Shown: one piece after another, positions 61,320 to 64,000 of the stretch | How positions within the stretch are numbered: the stretch's first letter is position 1 | Layout: each line of letters begins with the position of its first letter | NCBI GenBank assembly: GCA_963920765.1 | Contig: OY987252.1 | Span: 2,031,966 to 2,095,965 of the forward strand | Origin: Ulota crispa | Lineage: Eukaryota > Streptophyta > Bryopsida > Orthotrichales > Orthotrichaceae | Reading direction: 5' to 3' | DNA length: 64,000 bases | Position numbers and translations under genes: made by a program | Notes under the pieces: generated by a model | Seen by the model: the letters and a program-made list of their open reading frames with translations, nothing else | Told to the model about the DNA's origin: nothing | The model's database searches: none

Positions 61320-64000
61320 TTATGTTTAGGAAACTTCAAGCATATGAATACACAAGCATACAAGAGCCTTTGACACAATATATAAAGGTTTGAATAACAA
61401 ATGAAAAATGGGAAATGATATATAAGTGAAGATAAAACATATGCAAACATAAAAGGAGGCTTTATTTAGCCAGCCCGCTAATTTAGTGTTTGAGATCAAT
61501 TTTGGGGAGAATCAATAAGGTAGCAGCATTCATAAGCATTGCATCCCCATGCTCATCACTTGACAATGGCAAGGATAATTAATAAAAAAACAAATGGTTG
61601 TGGGTGACTAAGTGATGGTTATGGGTGATGAAGTGATAGTTGTGGGTGACTAGCATGAGGTTTTGAGTACCCATCTCACTATTTAAGAACCAACAACCCT
61701 TGTGATTAGCATCTCTTACACATGGTTCCCACAATTTTAGTGATTTTGGACTTTGAAAAATCTTTGTGAACAAATGCTTGCAGCTGGAACCTTGAAATTG
61801 ATGCCAATATTTTTGGTTTTCATTTCCTAACTTATGGTATTTTTTTCAAAGTTAGTCAATTGTTTTTCCTACTCCAAAACCCTGATTTTCACGCTTATGG
61901 GTGCGCCTACTTTAAGTGCTCCTATATGCAAGCTTACATTCCACCATTTTAGCCATTTCATGAGGAGACACAAAGGTTGCTATCAATCAATGCACAATGG
62001 ATCCTACAAATGCCTCACAAGTATTTAAGCAAATAAAATGAGAAATTGCAATGTGATGTAGGACTTCAAATAAATAAACCCGACATTCATGGATATAGAA
62101 AAAAAAACTCCAAACACAACTATTGAGATTGAACAAATAAAGTTAAACAAGTACCAGTAATATGTTGGCAAGAGACAATCTTTTTGTGGTGGCATAGTCA
62201 ATTCGAAGCTTTTTTTGCTGAAAAGCAACTTCACCAATTTGCAAAATCAAGAAAAAGGTCAAAACATTTGGACACATATAATTTGCATCATTATCTTGTA
62301 CCTTGTAATGCAAAAATAATTTCACTCAATACTATTGAAAATTAAGTTAATATGCAAAAAATTCCAATAAGTGACTGCTTGAGGCCTATGCTTTCACCAA
62401 AAATGCTAGTCATTTGATGACAAACCTCCATTTTTTAATGCTAAATCAATTCAACTTAGCTACACATTTCTAGATTCCAAATACCAAAATGATGTAAGAA
62501 CTTGCCTTGTCTAATAAAGATCAAAAAATACTACCAACCATAACTTTGATAAGAATAGGTCACATGAAGAAAGTAACTCAGCACTTGTAACATGCATAAT
62601 TTGAGCAATGCATTTAGTCATCCAAATACTAGTTTTGGTATTGATACTACTACTTCTTTGAGAACATTTATTGCACAAATGCAATTAAGGGCCTCTTCAT
62701 CAACTAAAATAGATGTAAAACCCTCGTCTTCACAAAGAAGAGCTACACAATGCAATCATCTAGCAAATAAAGAGGTCAAGAATCAAATTTTGCTACTTGA
62801 AGCTGCTACTATTGAATATTGAGCCATACAATTTGTCTCAGACAAATGAGTTTTGGCATCAAAGCTGGATTACAAGTATGAAAATGCATGACATAATTTA
62901 GTAACTAGCTTTGAAACCAAGTTAAAATCAGTAGCCCAAATTCTCAAAGCATGATCTTCCACTTCTTTGAATAATTAGATCCGGACACTTTTTGTTGCTT
63001 CTTAGCACAGCAGCTCTAGCAAACCATCAACAAATGCACATTCCAAACCCTACTCAAAAGAAACACACCAATGCACTAGACCATGAGAATAGGTTGAAAT
63101 CAAGAATCTACATTTATATTGCATAAAATATTCATTTTTGAGTATATACATATATATTTTGCACTCTTCCTTATCCTTGTTTCTACACAAATTGAGCTTA
63201 ATTTCTCAAGAAATTACCCAAATCTTATAGTCTAAAGTGGCTTATTTTAATTGTTTATGATATTTCTATCTTAATTGATCCTCCGGCACTAAAGGTCCAA
63301 TTCAATATTTGTTTTTTGACCATGCATTCTTGCATCTATCATAAGCTTTGGCACCAAAGCTATGGCCTAGTCAGCCAGGATTGTTGAAATTTTTTAAAAC
63401 TCGGTTTTATTTGTTGTTTGTACTGAATATTATGATCAAGAGTCTTAATATTCATGATATCAACTTGTCCCATTGTTCCATTGAGCATTGTTTCATGATT
63501 TAGTTTTATCCAATGATCTTTGTCAACTTTGTATGACTTTTGGTATCAAGAGTTTAATAATGTGCACACGACCATGAATCTTTGTTAAGTTTCCATGTCT
63601 TTTTAGACTATTTATTTTCATCCATTCCCAATTTTTTGTTTCATTCTAAATTTCTATATCAATGTAGCACATATCAAGCTTCATTAATTTGTTTATATTG
63701 TTTGTTCCTCTTTTTTTCTAGAAGCTATAAAATGTCAAAAAAGTTGAGATGACCTCTTGCAATTTGGCAGAATTTGTTCACAACAAATTGGAAAAACAAT
63801 CTAGATATGGTGGCAGCGCTTTGTATGTAGCCACCATGGATGACTTTGTCAGTTTTTGCAAGTAGTCTAGTACCATCGCTTTTTGCAAGGTGATCATGGT
63901 GGCCATAGACCCAGCAAGGAAGAACTTCAAATGAGACTTGCTCATTGGGTTGTTGTGCGCACGGGGGATCCATCCAAGTTAGCAATGGCTATGAACAAAG
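61320..64000. other. Intergenic, no supported gene
   Basis: AT-rich DNA. The word CTTTGGCACCAAAG recurs (60806 inside copy C, 63346 here; a variant with GGTACC at 61052), probably a repeat-family motif. Short ORFs at 62592-62822 and 63725-63985 have no recognisable domain. Confidence 0.5.
61594..61657. repeat. 21-bp minisatellite, three units
   Basis: Three consecutive imperfect units of ATGGTTGTGGGTGACTAAGTG, starting at 61594, 61615 and 61636, differing at one to four positions. No coding role. Confidence 0.8.

Noticed and set aside
62592..63985. Small ORFs at 62592-62822 (+) and 63725-63985 (-)
   Set aside because: No recognisable domain, no exon partners, AT-rich context.
1..64000. tRNA, rRNA, CRISPR arrays, bacterial operons
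   Set aside because: No cloverleaf with a GTTCRANNC box, no rRNA segments, no regularly spaced direct repeats; the window is plant nuclear DNA.

Overview
This window is nuclear DNA from a land plant. The evidence is one GRAS-family regulator, GT-AG introns, CACTA (En/Spm) transposons with plant-type TNP2/DUF4218/DUF4216 proteins, and a Ty3-type gag with a plant-style primer-binding site. The sequence is AT-rich and crowded with transposons. The species cannot be fixed from it; a seed-free plant or another large repetitive plant genome would fit.

Only one gene is clearly a normal host gene: an intronless GRAS regulator of 795 codons at 7085-9472 (+). It sits in an island richer in G+C (about 5.24-9.7 kb) whose upstream half looks like promoter and long leader DNA with upstream ORFs.

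Most of the rest is one nested transposon story. An old, decayed CACTA element (copy A) carries its transposase on the - strand at 16.2-19.1 kb and resumes at 37.41-37.87 kb. Between the halves lies a second CACTA element (copy B) of exactly 18,300 bp (19109-37408), flanked by the 3-bp duplication ACA. Taking out B and one ACA rejoins copy A's TNP2 reading frame across a conserved motif. Copy B holds two divergent genes: a - strand transposase (25621 to 20767) and a + strand multi-exon gene (28011 to about 34213), probably the TnpA/Transposase_24-type partner protein. A third CACTA element (copy C, 47270 to about 61319) has the same two-gene layout in a more decayed state, so the unrecognised + strand gene can be aligned exon by exon with a second copy.

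The window also holds a series of short hairpin elements with the same CACTAGTAGAA ends. One interrupts copy B's own DUF4218 exon with a TGT duplication, one is nested inside another with an ACC duplication, and one is only 46 bp (two inverted ends with a 4-nt loop). Other small elements are two Mutator-type foldbacks with perfect 9-bp duplications (10295-10685 and 26377-26779), a 116-bp hairpin family flanked by TTAA (2 copies), a TAACCC-ended family, a CACTACAAGGA-ended family, and a long-arm foldback at 50124-51000. A gag-only Ty3-type retroelement remnant lies on the - strand at 42.8-46.0 kb. The ends of the window (1-5.2 kb, 11-16 kb, 61.3-64 kb) show no gene I can support.
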